The notes below the pieces were generated by a model. The model was given only the letters and a program-made list of their open reading frames with translations. It was not told the origin of the DNA and did no database searches. Below are positions 55,433 to 64,000 of a stretch of 64,000 nucleotides of DNA, piece by piece. The stretch comes from Orientallactaga sibirica (taxonomy: Eukaryota > Chordata > Mammalia > Rodentia > Dipodidae). A program made the translations under genes and the position numbers. Where the stretch lies: the NCBI GenBank assembly GCA_036365145.1, contig JAEOAD010000240.1:2232001-2296000 (forward strand), read 5' to 3'. How positions within the stretch are numbered: the stretch's first letter is position 1; the number at the start of each line of letters is the position of its first letter.

Positions 55433-55844
55433 GAGATAGAGCAGAATCAGAGTCAGAGGGATGCTCCTTGAGAGGTGAGACTCCACCAGCCCCTGTCGTC
55501 TGGGAAGAAGGGGCAGCAGCCTAGAAGCTGGATAGTGCAGAAAGGAAACAGTCCTACCAGCACCTTCGGTGCAGCCACAGGAGACCAAGCCAGACTCGTC
55601 ATGACCTCTAGAAATATAAGACCAAAAATGTGCACTGTCTTCAGCCACTGAGTTTTGAGGGATGCATCATTGCTACCGCAACAGGTATGGTCTTGGCAGT
55701 TTCTGTGAGTTTCAGCAGTTCTCAGTTCAGAGTACTTTCATTTAAAATTGTTTGGGTTTCCCCTCCCCTTTTTTGTGTATCAGTGCTGGGGAGGTCCTCT
55801 TGCAAGCTCTCCTGCCCTCTTTTTGTTTTAATTAAACTCACTTT

Positions 55845-56038
55845 AAAAAAAATTATTCATTTGCAAGCAGAGACAGAGACAGAGAGAGAGAATGGGCTCA
55901 CCAGGGCCTCTACCCATCATAAATGAACTCCAGATGAATGCACCACTTTGTGTATCTGTCTTTATGTGGGTACTGGGGAATCAAACCTAGGTTATTAGGC
56001 TTTGCAAACAAGCACCTTACCTGCTGGGCCCCAGCCCC
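55845..56038 (-). mobile_element. B2-like SINE, antisense, 12-bp target duplication
   Basis: ATTATTCATTTGCAAGCAGAG to GCACCTTACCTGCTGGGCCCCAGCCCC, flanked by TAAACTCACTTT at 55833-55844 and 56039-56050. Confidence 0.95.
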
Positions 56039-56189
56039 TAAACTCACTTTTAACTGATAATAAAAGCAAAAATTGGGCATATTAATGAGGTGATATTTCA
56101 ACACATTGTGTAATATTTAAATAAGTTAAACATTTACAATGTCTTTATAGTGAAAACATTGAAAATCCTTTCTCCTAACTTTTTCCTTC

Positions 56190-56430
56190 TTTTTTTTTTT
56201 TTTTGGAGGCAGGACCACATGCCACTCAGGCTGGCCTCAAACTCACTAATTAGCCAAGGATGACCTTGAACTTCTGATCCTCTTGTTTCCACCCCCAAAT
56301 GTTGGGGTTACATGGGATTACAGGTATGTACCACCCTGCGGCATTTGTGTAGCACTAAGGATCAAACCCAGGGCTTTGTACCTGCTGGACAAGCACTCAA
56401 CCCTCTACCAACTGAACTACATACATTCCC
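56190..56430 (-). mobile_element. ID-B1 composite SINE, antisense
   Basis: A T-rich head and B1 blocks (GGAGGCAGGACCACATGCC, GGGATTACAGGTATGTACC), followed by inverted ID sequence (AAGGATCAAACCCAGGGC, GACAAGCACTCAACCCTCTACCAACTGAAC). Same architecture as 8635-8866, reversed. Confidence 0.85.
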
Positions 56431-56434
56431 AGGC

Positions 56435-56444
<10 letters not shown>

Positions 56445-56470
<26 letters not shown>
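56445..56470. repeat. (CA)n dinucleotide repeat
   Basis: About 13 CA units between two antisense SINEs, followed by a T run and a run of nine or more Gs. Confidence 0.97.
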
Positions 56471-56471
<1 letters not shown>

Positions 56472-56476
<5 letters not shown>

Positions 56477-56628
56477 TGGGGGGGGGGAAGGGGTGTTGAC
56501 CTATCTCTATCCCAGGCTGATCTAGAATTCAGTATGTAGTCTCAGGCTGGCTTTGAACTTACAGTGATCCTCCTACCTCTGCCTCCTGAGTGCTGGGATT
56601 AAAGGCATGTGCCACCACATGTGACTCA
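56472..56628 (-). mobile_element. B1 SINE, antisense
   Basis: GATCTAGAATTCAGTATGTAGTCTCAGGCTGGC to GATTAAAGGCATGTGCCACCACATG. The head is fused to a G run. Confidence 0.92.
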
Positions 56629-56899
56629 TCTAACTTTTTGACATACATATTACATCATTGTTACCTATAGTCATTCTACCCTACATAGCACATGAGAATT
56701 TCCTTCTCCCACCTAATTTATTGCTCATTGAACAACTTTCCCCATCCTTTCTTCCCACAATTCTCAAGTCCTCCAGTTACCACTCTTCTACTCAGCTTCT
56801 ATAAGATCCACTTTTTCATTTCCATATATATTAGCTTTTTCATTAATATAACAAAATGCCTTTTAAAAATAAGATAATACATTTAAATGAAGAAAAGGT

Positions 56900-57240
56900 C
56901 ACGCAGCAAGGGAGATGGCTCATGGGAAAAGTGCACACAAGTGTGAGGACCAGAATTCAACTTCCAAGTACCCACATAAATGCTGGGTGAGCATGGAGGA
57001 GGCCCACCTTTAATCCCAGTGCTCAGCAGGTGGAGACAGGGGATCCCTGGGCCAAGCTAGCTAATCAGATTCACCTCATCTTCAAGAGCTGAGTTTAAGT
57101 GAGAGCCCCTGCTTCAGTAAATAAAGTAGAGAGCAACTGAAGAGATCAGACATTGCCATCTGACCTCCTCATGAAAACATACATTCACCATATGCACATG
57201 AATATGTATACATGCACACATACCACACATACACATGCAA
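56900..57240 (+). mobile_element. Composite R-type SINE, sense
   Basis: GCAAGGGAGATGGCTCATGGG, GGACCAGAATTCAACTTCC, CACCTTTAATCCCAGTGCTCAGC, CAACTGAAGAGATCAGACATTGCC and TCTGACCTCC, then a CA-rich tail. Confidence 0.88.
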
Positions 57241-57344
57241 AAAAAAGAAGTTCTCTTTTGGCTTATGATTTTGGTGGTTCCACTGTCTCAAAATGTTATA
57301 GGCTGGGGACTAAGCCTTTAACATGTGTGTGTTTGTGGACCTTT

Positions 57345-57796
57345 ATGCAAACCATATATCACATATGAGTGAGATCATGTGGTTCTTAATTTTCCATACC
57401 TGTCTTGATTCATTAAAGATAATTATGATTTCGTTCATGTTCTTGCAAATGGCAAGCCTCCGTTTATGCTGAATCACAGTCTGTTGTGTGTTGTTTATCC
57501 ACTCACTGACTCATAGACACTTAGGAGGTCTCACTTTCTTGTCTATTGTGAATAAATGCCACAATTATCGTGTAAGTGAAAATTTGTAGATGTCTTTTTT
57601 TTTTTAAAGGTAGGGTCTCGCTGTAGCCTAGGCTGTTTTCAGGATGGCCTCGAGCTCACAGTGATCCTCCTACCTCTGCCTCCTGAGAGCTAAGATTAAA
57701 GGTATACACCACCACTCCCAGCCCTGTAGATGTTTTTTTAGTAAACTAACTTCACCTTCTTTGGATATATCCCAGTTGTGGAGTTGCTGTGAAAAT
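57345..57796 (-). mobile_element. Old L1 C-terminal region, antisense, first piece
   Basis: ATGAGTGAGATCATGTGG, GTTTATCCACTCACTGACTC, TTGTCTATTGTGAATAAATGCC and TTTGGATATATCCCAGTTGTGGAGTTGCTG follow the inverted C-terminal ORF2 of old L1s. Interrupted by the B1 at 57595. Confidence 0.8.
57595..57723 (-). mobile_element. B1 SINE in old L1, antisense
   Basis: TAGGGTCTCGCTGTAGCC to TATACACCACCACTCCCAGCC. TGTAGATGT at about 57586 and 57725 is the target duplication. Confidence 0.93.
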
Positions 57797-57857
57797 ATGA
57801 TAGCCTTATTTATTCATTTATGTGTGCTGTGTTGCTATGTAGGTATCTTTGTATCAA

Positions 57858-57939
57858 CTGAGGAAGACACCCAGTAACAACTTTTTGCCTCCACACGCAT
57901 GTGCCCAGGCAAAAAGTTGTTATTGGGTGTCTTTCTCAG
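57858..57939. repeat. 33-bp hairpin made from an R-type SINE tail
   Basis: Left arm 57858-57890 and right arm 57907-57939 are reverse complements except at two positions, both of which would be G-U pairs in plus-strand RNA. The loop is CCACACGCATGTGCCC (16 nt), itself partly self-complementary. The arm GAGGAAGACACCCAGTAAC is the tail module of the R-type SINE (compare GAGGAAGACACCGGATATTG at 43779). Confidence 0.95.
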
Positions 57940-58160
57940 GTGATTCCCACTTGACTTTTTTTTTTTCTCTCTAAACCTAGAACTCAGGCATTAAAATGGA
58001 ATAGCTAGCCAGAAAGGGATTGTTCTGCCTCTGCCTTCCCAGAACTGGGATGACAGGTAAGCACCACCATGCCAGGCTTTTACACAGGTTCTAGGGATCC
58101 AAAATGAGGACCTCATGTTTGCAGCAAGTACTTTACTAACTGGACCATCCCCTCAGCCTT
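57907..58160 (-). mobile_element. Composite R-type SINE, antisense
   Basis: Begins with the hairpin's right arm (inverted tail), then a B1-like middle (CTGCCTCTGCCTTCCCAG, GACAGGTAAGCACCACCATGCC) and the inverted head (GGACCTCATGTTTGCAGC), ending CCATCCCCTCAGCC. Confidence 0.8.
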
Positions 58161-59475
58161 TATTTTGTAATATCCTCCATACTGATTTCTGCTGCAAGGG
58201 CTTGTCCTCGATATTGTCCTGAGTCTAGGAAAGGGAGATCAGAGACCTTGTAGTCTGATTTTCTACCTGGTGACTGAGACCTTTGTCATCATTAGCTTAT
58301 TGAAAAACAGGTAGGTGTGTATTATGGTAGGGAAAAGGGGGTATGTCTGGAGATTGGGCTGTTTTCCCTCAGTCAAGATCACAAATCTAGGTCAACCTGT
58401 TTATTATAATTTTACCTGCTATTTTTAAGAATAAAGGCAGTAGTTACTGTGCTCTAAGGTCCCAGCTGGCAGTGTTCCTCAGCAGATGATTGTGAGAGGG
58501 CTGCATGGGACATGAGGCTGATGGCTGTTTTGAGCACCTCTCAGGTTGACCCTGGTCTTCTCCATTCCTTCTGTCCCCTTCACAGTTCACAGTCTTTCAG
58601 GTCTACCACTACCTGGGTAAGCACCCCTCATAAAATTGCTTAAGCTCCCTTGAAGGAAGACTTAGTGTGCTCCTCATCAAGCCAGATCAGTTCTGCTCAG
58701 TTCAGAGGCTCTGGCTACAACACCCTAACCAAGACTCTTGAAGAATGGCATGAGAATGTGTTTGTTCAACTGTATGTGTTATCCATTCTTCAGTGAAGCC
58801 CTGGGTTCTGTGCACCTTCCCATCTGGACTTGAAATGGATATCTAATCACCATGTGTCTGTGGCAACTTAAGGTTTGAATGTACTGCCAAAGGGACAGTG
58901 GGCTATTTGAGAGGGAAAGTACTCTGGGGCCTCAGAAAGTGACCTGGAGGTTCTTTTCATAGGGTTTTTTTTTAGGGGAGGATGGATCAGTCATCAGTTA
59001 GGGCATTAGGGGCACATTAGGTGGTCTTATAGTTTGATTGACAGGTTTGGGTTATATAACATTTTCTCTACTGCACATGTTCCTTCCCATGATGCATCTG
59101 TTTTTAATTATATGTACAAGCCCAGTTATACATGGGCACAAAATGGTAAATAGGATTTTTTCTCTAAAATTTCACATACAGGACACAGTTTGCCTTATTG
59201 TGCATAGACACAAAACCTGTCCTGTGTGGATGGACCCTACTGTTCCAATCCTAGATATATCTGAGAACATATTTGCACAGAAACTGATCACAAATAATGG
59301 TTGCTAGAGGAATGGGGTACAAATTAAGCTTAGTACAGGTAGGGGTCCCAGGTTCCCAGCAAGTTGCCAAATGTATTTTTAGGGAAAAAAGGAGTATTAT
59401 TGCCCAAGCTAAGCAGTGTTCCAGGCAACTGAGCTATTCTTTATGCTTGCCTGCCTCAATATGATGTTTCTTTTT
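58161..59475. other. Unassigned insertion-like interval
   Basis: No recognised element. It lies, with the preceding SINE, between two pieces of the same old antisense L1, so it may itself be an unrecognised mobile element. Confidence 0.4.
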
Positions 59476-59600
59476 TAAGGTTTTAGGAATTCTTATACTA
59501 CGTTTGATAGCAACAGCATCATATTGCATTCCCACCAATAATGCAGAGAGTTTTTCAATAACTATCTGGATGAATGAGTGAGGTGGTTATCTTTTTTATT
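59476..59600 (-). mobile_element. Old L1, antisense, second piece
   Basis: ATATTGCATTCCCACCAATAATGCAGAGAG is the inverted L1 segment that normally follows TATATCCCAGT...GGAGTTGCTG within about 100 bases. Confidence 0.65.
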
Positions 59601-59767
59601 TTTTTCATAAATTATTTGTAATTATTTTCTCTGAAAATATTTACGAGATATTCTCATCCCCTCTCCACAGATAAATGCTGTTCAACATAATTGATATCAT
59701 CTCCTTGACATCCTGGATGTTACTAATTTGTAGTCTTCCAGTGGTATTTTTTAACATGTAGTTTTCA

Positions 59768-59988
59768 TTATTTATTTATTTGCAAGGAGAGGGGGGGAGA
59801 GGGAGAGGGAGAGAGAGAGAGAGAGAGAATGAATATATGGGCATGCCGGGCCTCCTGCCCTGCTGCAAATCAACACCAGATACATGTGCCACTTAGCGCA
59901 CCTGGCTTTACATGGGTACTGAGGAATCAAACCTGGGTCTTTCTTTGGTTTTGCAGACAAGCACCTTAACTGCAAAGCCATCTCTCAA
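59768..59988 (-). mobile_element. B2-like SINE, antisense
   Basis: TTTATTTATTTGCAAGGAGAGG and a (GA)n tract, CACCTGGCTTTACATGGG and CTGCAAAGCCATCTCTCAAGG. Confidence 0.93.
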
Positions 59989-60000
59989 GGCCTTCTGGTG

Positions 60001-60226
60001 GCTTTTTTTTTTTTTTTGATACTTTATTTATTTATTTATTTGAGTTTTTGAGACAGAAAGGGTGAGAGAAACAGAGAATGGGTGTGCCAGGGCCTCTAGC
60101 TACTGCAAACGAACTCTAGGTGCATGGAACACCATGTGCATCTGGCTTACATGGGTTCTGGAGAGTCAAAGCTGGATCCTTAGGCTTTGCAAGCAAGCAC
60201 CTAAACTGCTAAGCCATTTCTCCAGG
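60001..60226 (-). mobile_element. B2-like SINE, antisense, tandem to the previous
   Basis: A T run and TTTATTTATTTATTTATTTG, CATCTGGCTTACATGGG and CTAAGCCATTTCTCCAGG. CCTTCTGGTG at 59991-60000 and 60227-60236 is the target duplication, placed at the edge of the older SINE. Confidence 0.95.
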
Positions 60227-60384
60227 CCTTCTGGTGTATTTTAACAACACATTTACCCAGGTCTAGAGTTTAGTGAGAACATTATCAATAGCTATTAGGG
60301 TTTTGAAAAATGTACTAACCTTTTTCAATGTAAGTATTTGACCTTGTTTATTTTGGTGCTTTCTAAACTATTTTTGGCATGCCA

Positions 60385-60446
60385 GGACCGAAGCCAGGGT
60401 CCTGTGCATATAAGACAAGCATTCTAGCTACTTCACCAGCTGTAGT
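60385..60446 (-). mobile_element. ID-like SINE fragment, antisense
   Basis: GAAGCCAGGGTCCTGTGC and AGACAAGCATTCTAGCTACTTCACCAGC are inverted ID landmarks. Confidence 0.65.
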
Positions 60447-60702
60447 CATTTCATTTCTATGAAAGTAACTATACATTTCATTTATTATTGTATTTTGCTT
60501 TCCTTCAGAATCCTAGAAAATTTATTTTCAATGGTGATGACATATCCCATAGGAATACAAAAAAAAAAAGTTTTTGAGATTCTTTAATAAATAAAGTCCC
60601 TGAATATATGAGAGAAATTATCATTATCCACAATATTAATCACTCAAATTATTCTACTGGTAAAACATTTCAAGAAATAAGGACACATCAAAAAAAAATT
60701 AT

Positions 60703-60790
60703 CAGTGAGGAAATGTAGCTCAGTGGCAGAGTGCTTGCCTGGAATGTGGAAAACCCCTGGGTTTGATATTCAGCACTCAACAAAAAAATT
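60703..60790 (+). mobile_element. ID element
   Basis: AAATGTAGCTCAGTGGCAGAGTGCTTGCC (A box) and CCCTGGGTTTGATATTCAGCACT (B box), then an A-rich tail. This is the BC1-like, tRNA-Ala-related rodent SINE; the B box has mutations. Confidence 0.92.
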
Positions 60791-60947
60791 GAAACATACC
60801 TAGATCATTTTATTTACACACATAATATCATCTAGTGAGAACACTAGATGTGACAATGATATGAAGTCACTATTAGGTTGACTTAGATTTTGAAGCAGTC
60901 ACGTTGGTCTTGGCATTCTTGACTTTAAAAAATATACCTGGATAAAG

Positions 60948-61115
60948 CATGTCATGGTAGTGCACCTGTAATTCCAGACCTCAGGAAGCAGAGACAGAGG
61001 CAGGAGCATTGATGAAGGTTAGCCTAGTCCACATAGCAAGTTACAGGCCAACCAGGACTCTTTGTAAGAAGCTATCTCAAAAAATAAAAACAAAAACAAA
61101 CAATAACAAAAACCA
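60948..61115 (+). mobile_element. B1-like SINE
   Basis: GCATGTCATGGTAGTGCACCTGTAATTCCAG to AGAAGCTATCTCAAAAAATAAAAACAAAAAC; diverged. Confidence 0.85.
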
Positions 61116-61804
61116 AATTAAGAAAGCCTAGATACAAACCCAAACAGGCACATTTATGATTTTTGAACTCATAAAATACGTCCATTTGTAGCATATTTCA
61201 TCTGTACCTTCAGAGGCCTGCCCAGATGGAAAATTGTATGTTTTTTGAAAAGAAAATAAAAGAAAATTATATGTGAATAATTCTGAAGATCAAGTAATCT
61301 TAATTTCACATTAAACTTGGTCACTAGATGTACCACTATTTGAGACTAAGAAGGTACCACATAGTTCAACATACATCTTATCTGCTCCTTTCCTAGTTTG
61401 AACACTTTTTTTTCTTTGTCTTGCTTTAACACACCTAGTGTAGTCCTGGATCTATGCAATCTCTGAAGTGACTTCTTGTCCATCCTTACTCCAGTTTCAA
61501 TGTATTTTTAGGAAGCATAATTTTAGCAAATAAAAACCTTAAAACCATCCCTAAAGTTTGGCTTTGGATCACCCTAGATGGTTTGAAACTGTGCTGTATA
61601 ACTTTTCCCCCAGAAATGAAGCTTTTCCTTTGTCAAGACATTTGTATGGGCTTGGGCAGGGATTATCCACCATATTTTCCCAAAAGAACAACTGGGCCCA
61701 AATCTCATTAATAACCAGGTATTGAAAAATGTGTGAGTGCTATTGAAGAATCTTTTCAAGTTTATTTCATCCTGACAAGTCACAGAACACCTAAACAAGG
61801 AGTA
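61116..61804. other. No recognisable feature
   Basis: Unassigned AT-rich sequence. Confidence 0.5.
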
Positions 61805-62155
61805 TAGGGCAAGGGAGATGGCCAAAAACACCTCATTACAAACATGCCAACCTGATTTCAGATCCCTGGAATACACATAAAGCTGGACACAATAGTGTGA
61901 TGTCTGTAGTCCCCCTGCTCCTATGGAAAAATGGGAAGTGAAAACAATAGAACCCCTGGAAGCTTGCTGTCTACCTGGTGTGGTGAATGGAGCAGGAAAT
62001 AAGAACCCTGCCTCAAAGAAAGCAGAAGGCAAAGACCAACACACTCCCAGGGCTGTCTTCTGACCTCCACATGCGCACTGTGGCATATACACAAGCTCAC
62101 ACGTACACATGCACGTGCATGCACACACACACAAAGGGGAGAGAGAGAGAGAGAG
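61805..62155 (+). mobile_element. Composite R-type SINE, sense
   Basis: TAGGGCAAGGGAGATGGCC, CCTGATTTCAGATCCCTGG, GATGTCTGTAGTCCCCCTGC and GTCTTCTGACCTCCACATGCGC, with CA-rich then (GA)n tail. L1-F starts about 40 bases further on. Confidence 0.85.
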
Positions 62156-63067
62156 ATTTAAAAAGAAGAATGTACTATTTAAGAATAAAGGAGACTTCTG
62201 GGTAAGATGGTGGCTTAGGAGTCTTGCCAAACCAGCCTAGGTAGGGATTTAAGCAAAATACACTCTTCTTCTGAAAAGTGCAGGAGTACAGGTTTTCATT
62301 AGCCACAGTGAAGCAGGAGAGACCAAGATCTACCTGAGAGGAGGAAAACAGCCAGAATCCCACTGAAGCGCATGCAGCCCCAGTCCTCGCGCCCACCTGG
62401 CCCAGCTCCTAGCTTCAGGAGCACAGACCAAACGAGGGGATTTTCTAACCTCTTCAAACCTGAAGGGGAGACAGTAGAGATCAGCTAACGAGCTGCTGAA
62501 AGGGATACATGTGGGACTAGCTGAGCAGTTCCAGTACAACTCCAGGCTTCCTGCACTCTCCCATCCCCCAACCTTCAAAACCAGAGAACTCATTCAGCCT
62601 CCTGTGGCAGGACATCCAGGGCAGCTGATCAGACACCAGCTCCACAGTACAGCACAGAGGGATTGAGGTGGGCACTCAGCAATGGTGAGATTGGAAGCCA
62701 ACCCAAAAGATAACGAGGCTGACTGACAAAAAAGCAGGTACATAGGCCTTCACTGGAAGTGCTAATCTCTCTTTCCATGTCAGGGCAGGTTATGGGTTAC
62801 ATATTCTTGGTTGGCTTTCCCATTCTCAATTAAGCTGTATTGGGAGGTTGACTATTGTTGCCTTTCATGGTTTCACATTCATAGGGCCTTTGTCTTTTGC
62901 TTCTGTCATTATTGAGGGCAGGGTCTAACCTGGAACCCTTTTTAGAAGAGAACCCCCAACCTCCCATCTGACATGATTAAGGGTGTAGACCTACACACAC
63001 CCTTAGGGATTTTGGCTTTATAAGATTATCTGTTTGTTTTAATCCCCACAGTTGCATACTCTGTGCT

Positions 63068-63241
63068 GTTTTTTGTTTGTTTGTTTATTTGTTTTTATTT
63101 TTGTTTTTTGGAGGTAGGGTCTCACTTCCAGCTCAGGCTGACCTGGAATTCACCATGTAATCTCAGGGTGGCCTTGAACTCTCAATGATCCTTCTGCCTC
63201 CCAAGTGCTTGGATTAAAGGTGTGTGCCGCCACACCCAGCC
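63068..63241 (-). mobile_element. B1 SINE in the L1-F 5' region, antisense
   Basis: GGAGGTAGGGTCTCACTTCC to GTGTGTGCCGCCACACCCAGC, with CTCTGTGCT at 63059-63067 and 63242-63250 as the target duplication. Confidence 0.96.
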
Positions 63242-63447
63242 CTCTGTGCTAGTTTTTATGAATGTGTAGAGTGCTCAGTTGAAGCTTAGAATTGACAGTA
63301 AATTGTTCCATTCAGCCCACTAGACCACTTGAATAGCAGGCAAACTTGATATTTCTGTGATTGGAGTACAAGAGCTATACTTGGCACCTTAAACACATAT
63401 CCTGAGGGTATATAAAGGGGGATCTCCACAACTAAGAACACTGCAGA

Positions 63448-64000
63448 TGAGTAGAAAACCCAAGCATCAAAACAATTCAGGATGCAAAAGTTGCTACATT
63501 ATAATAAAAGAAATACAAAGTATCAAGACAATAAAATCTCAACAAAAATTATAAAACCATCACAAATGACACCTAATGAGACTATTTTAGATGAAATTCT
63601 TGACAAAGATTTTAAAAGAATGATTTTTATCTATACTCAAATAACTCAAAGAAGAAATCAAAGGAATCAAAGAAGAAAACAAACACCTGAGAGAGAACAC
63701 AGGAAGCCTACTTAATGAAATAAGGAGGCTGTTACAAGACATGAGTAAGGAAATAGAAATTCTGAAGAAAAAAAGCAGGCAGAAATACCAGCACTGAAAA
63801 ACACAGTTACTCAAATAATAATAAAAAAAAAAAACTCCATGGAAAGTCTCACCAGTACAATGGATGAAGGAGAGAAGAGAATAGCTAAACTAGAAGACCA
63901 GGTGGCAGACCTAATGCAGTCCAACAAAGAGAAAGGCAAACTAATAGGAAGGTATGAATGAGAATTTCAAGATATGCGGACACTATGAAAAGAACAAACA
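63448..64000 (+). pseudogene. L1-F ORF1 start, interrupted
   Basis: The frame from ATGAGTAGAAAACCCAAGC begins MSRKPKHQN, a basic N-terminus fitting ORF1, followed by a Lys/Glu-rich coiled-coil region (63482-63715 and on). Stop codons appear within about 60 codons, and frames change at A runs (63770, 63820). The remaining ORF1 lies beyond the window. Confidence 0.8.

Larger units (their letters stand above)
54905..55692 (+). mobile_element. Old MLT-like LTR, interrupted by two SINEs
   Basis: Three pieces in order: TCCTCTCCTCTAGTTTCCAGAATTGGTGAGTGTG (54930-55010), AATCACTAAGGTCCTTAAAATG (about 55230-55250) and CTTCAGCCACTGAGTTTTGAGG...GCTACCGCAACAGG (55440-55690). Together they follow an ancient eutherian MLT1-type LTR ending (…TAAGCCACTAAGTTTGTGG...). 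Interrupted by a B1 and a B2-like SINE. Confidence 0.6.
62195..64000 (+). mobile_element. L1 5' end (L1-F), running off the window
   Basis: Starts ACTTCTGGGTAAGATGGTGG, like L1-D. It has about 1.25 kb before the ORF1 start, including a region (62735-63440) absent from L1-D, and a B1 at 63068. ORF1 then runs past the window end. Being 5'-complete, it is the only copy here whose full state cannot be judged. Confidence 0.93.

Noticed and set aside
60703..60790. Possible tRNA gene
   Set aside because: A and B boxes are present, but the sequence is an ID SINE with an A-rich tail and a mutated B box. It does not fold as a complete tRNA.
61574..62230. 218-codon open frame on the minus strand, among the longest in the window
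   Set aside because: Its first half reads through the inverted R-type SINE (CA/GT-rich tail giving Cys-Val-Cys-Thr runs) and the L1-F 5' end. No domain, and the frame crosses unrelated repeats.

Overview
This is a stretch of mammalian nuclear DNA. It has low CpG and no long open reading frames, and it is densely packed with B1 SINEs, ID-type tRNA-derived elements, a B2-like SINE (starting like GCTGGAGAGATGGCTTA and ending in (CT)n and AAATAAAT), rodent MaLR LTRs and L1 copies, so it comes from a rodent. The particular SINE forms (a tRNA-derived SINE with an internal AGCCAGATGCACAAGG segment, and B1 copies reading CCTTTAATCCCAGCACTCGG) resemble those I associate with jerboas (Dipodidae). That species-level guess is from memory and is moderate at best.

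I find no host protein-coding gene, no convincing exon series, no functional RNA gene and no CpG island. All recognisable coding sequence is decayed mobile-element sequence. Layout: 0.9-2.3 kb, two tRNA-SINEs and an antisense L1 3' end; 2.4-3.7 kb, an LTR inside a B1, then a SINE cluster; 4.9-6.2 kb, a gammaretrovirus-like ERV remnant (LTR, tRNA-His-like primer site, leader, gag piece); 8-12.8 kb, SINE and LTR pieces and L1 tails; 12.8-14.65 kb, an antisense MaLR provirus with both LTRs; 14.65-24.25 kb, an L1 (L1-C) carrying a second L1 (L1-D) nested in its 3' UTR; 24.9-26.2 kb, old L1 and L2 fossils; 27.4-32.1 kb, MaLR and other LTRs in mostly unassigned sequence; 32.6-38.0 kb, L1-E, the best preserved copy, followed by an MLT1-like LTR; 38.4-52 kb, mostly unassigned sequence with scattered SINEs, a MIR and a MaLR piece; 52.6-62.1 kb, an L1 tail, an interrupted old LTR, many SINEs and an old L1; 62.2-64 kb, the 5' end of a further L1 (L1-F), running off the window.

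The elements act as a layered record of insertions. Several insertion orders can be read directly from target-site duplications and nesting. Every L1 ORF seen is interrupted, so none looks autonomous. The most notable structures are a 33-bp near-perfect hairpin built from a SINE tail (57.9 kb), a 26-bp perfect inverted repeat (44.7 kb), an in-frame ORF1-endonuclease fusion in L1-E (33.0 kb), a tRNA-Leu-primed MaLR provirus, and an L1 deletion whose junction holds a scrap of SINE sequence (23.1 kb). I did not find a new biological system here. The interest is in repeat structure and history.
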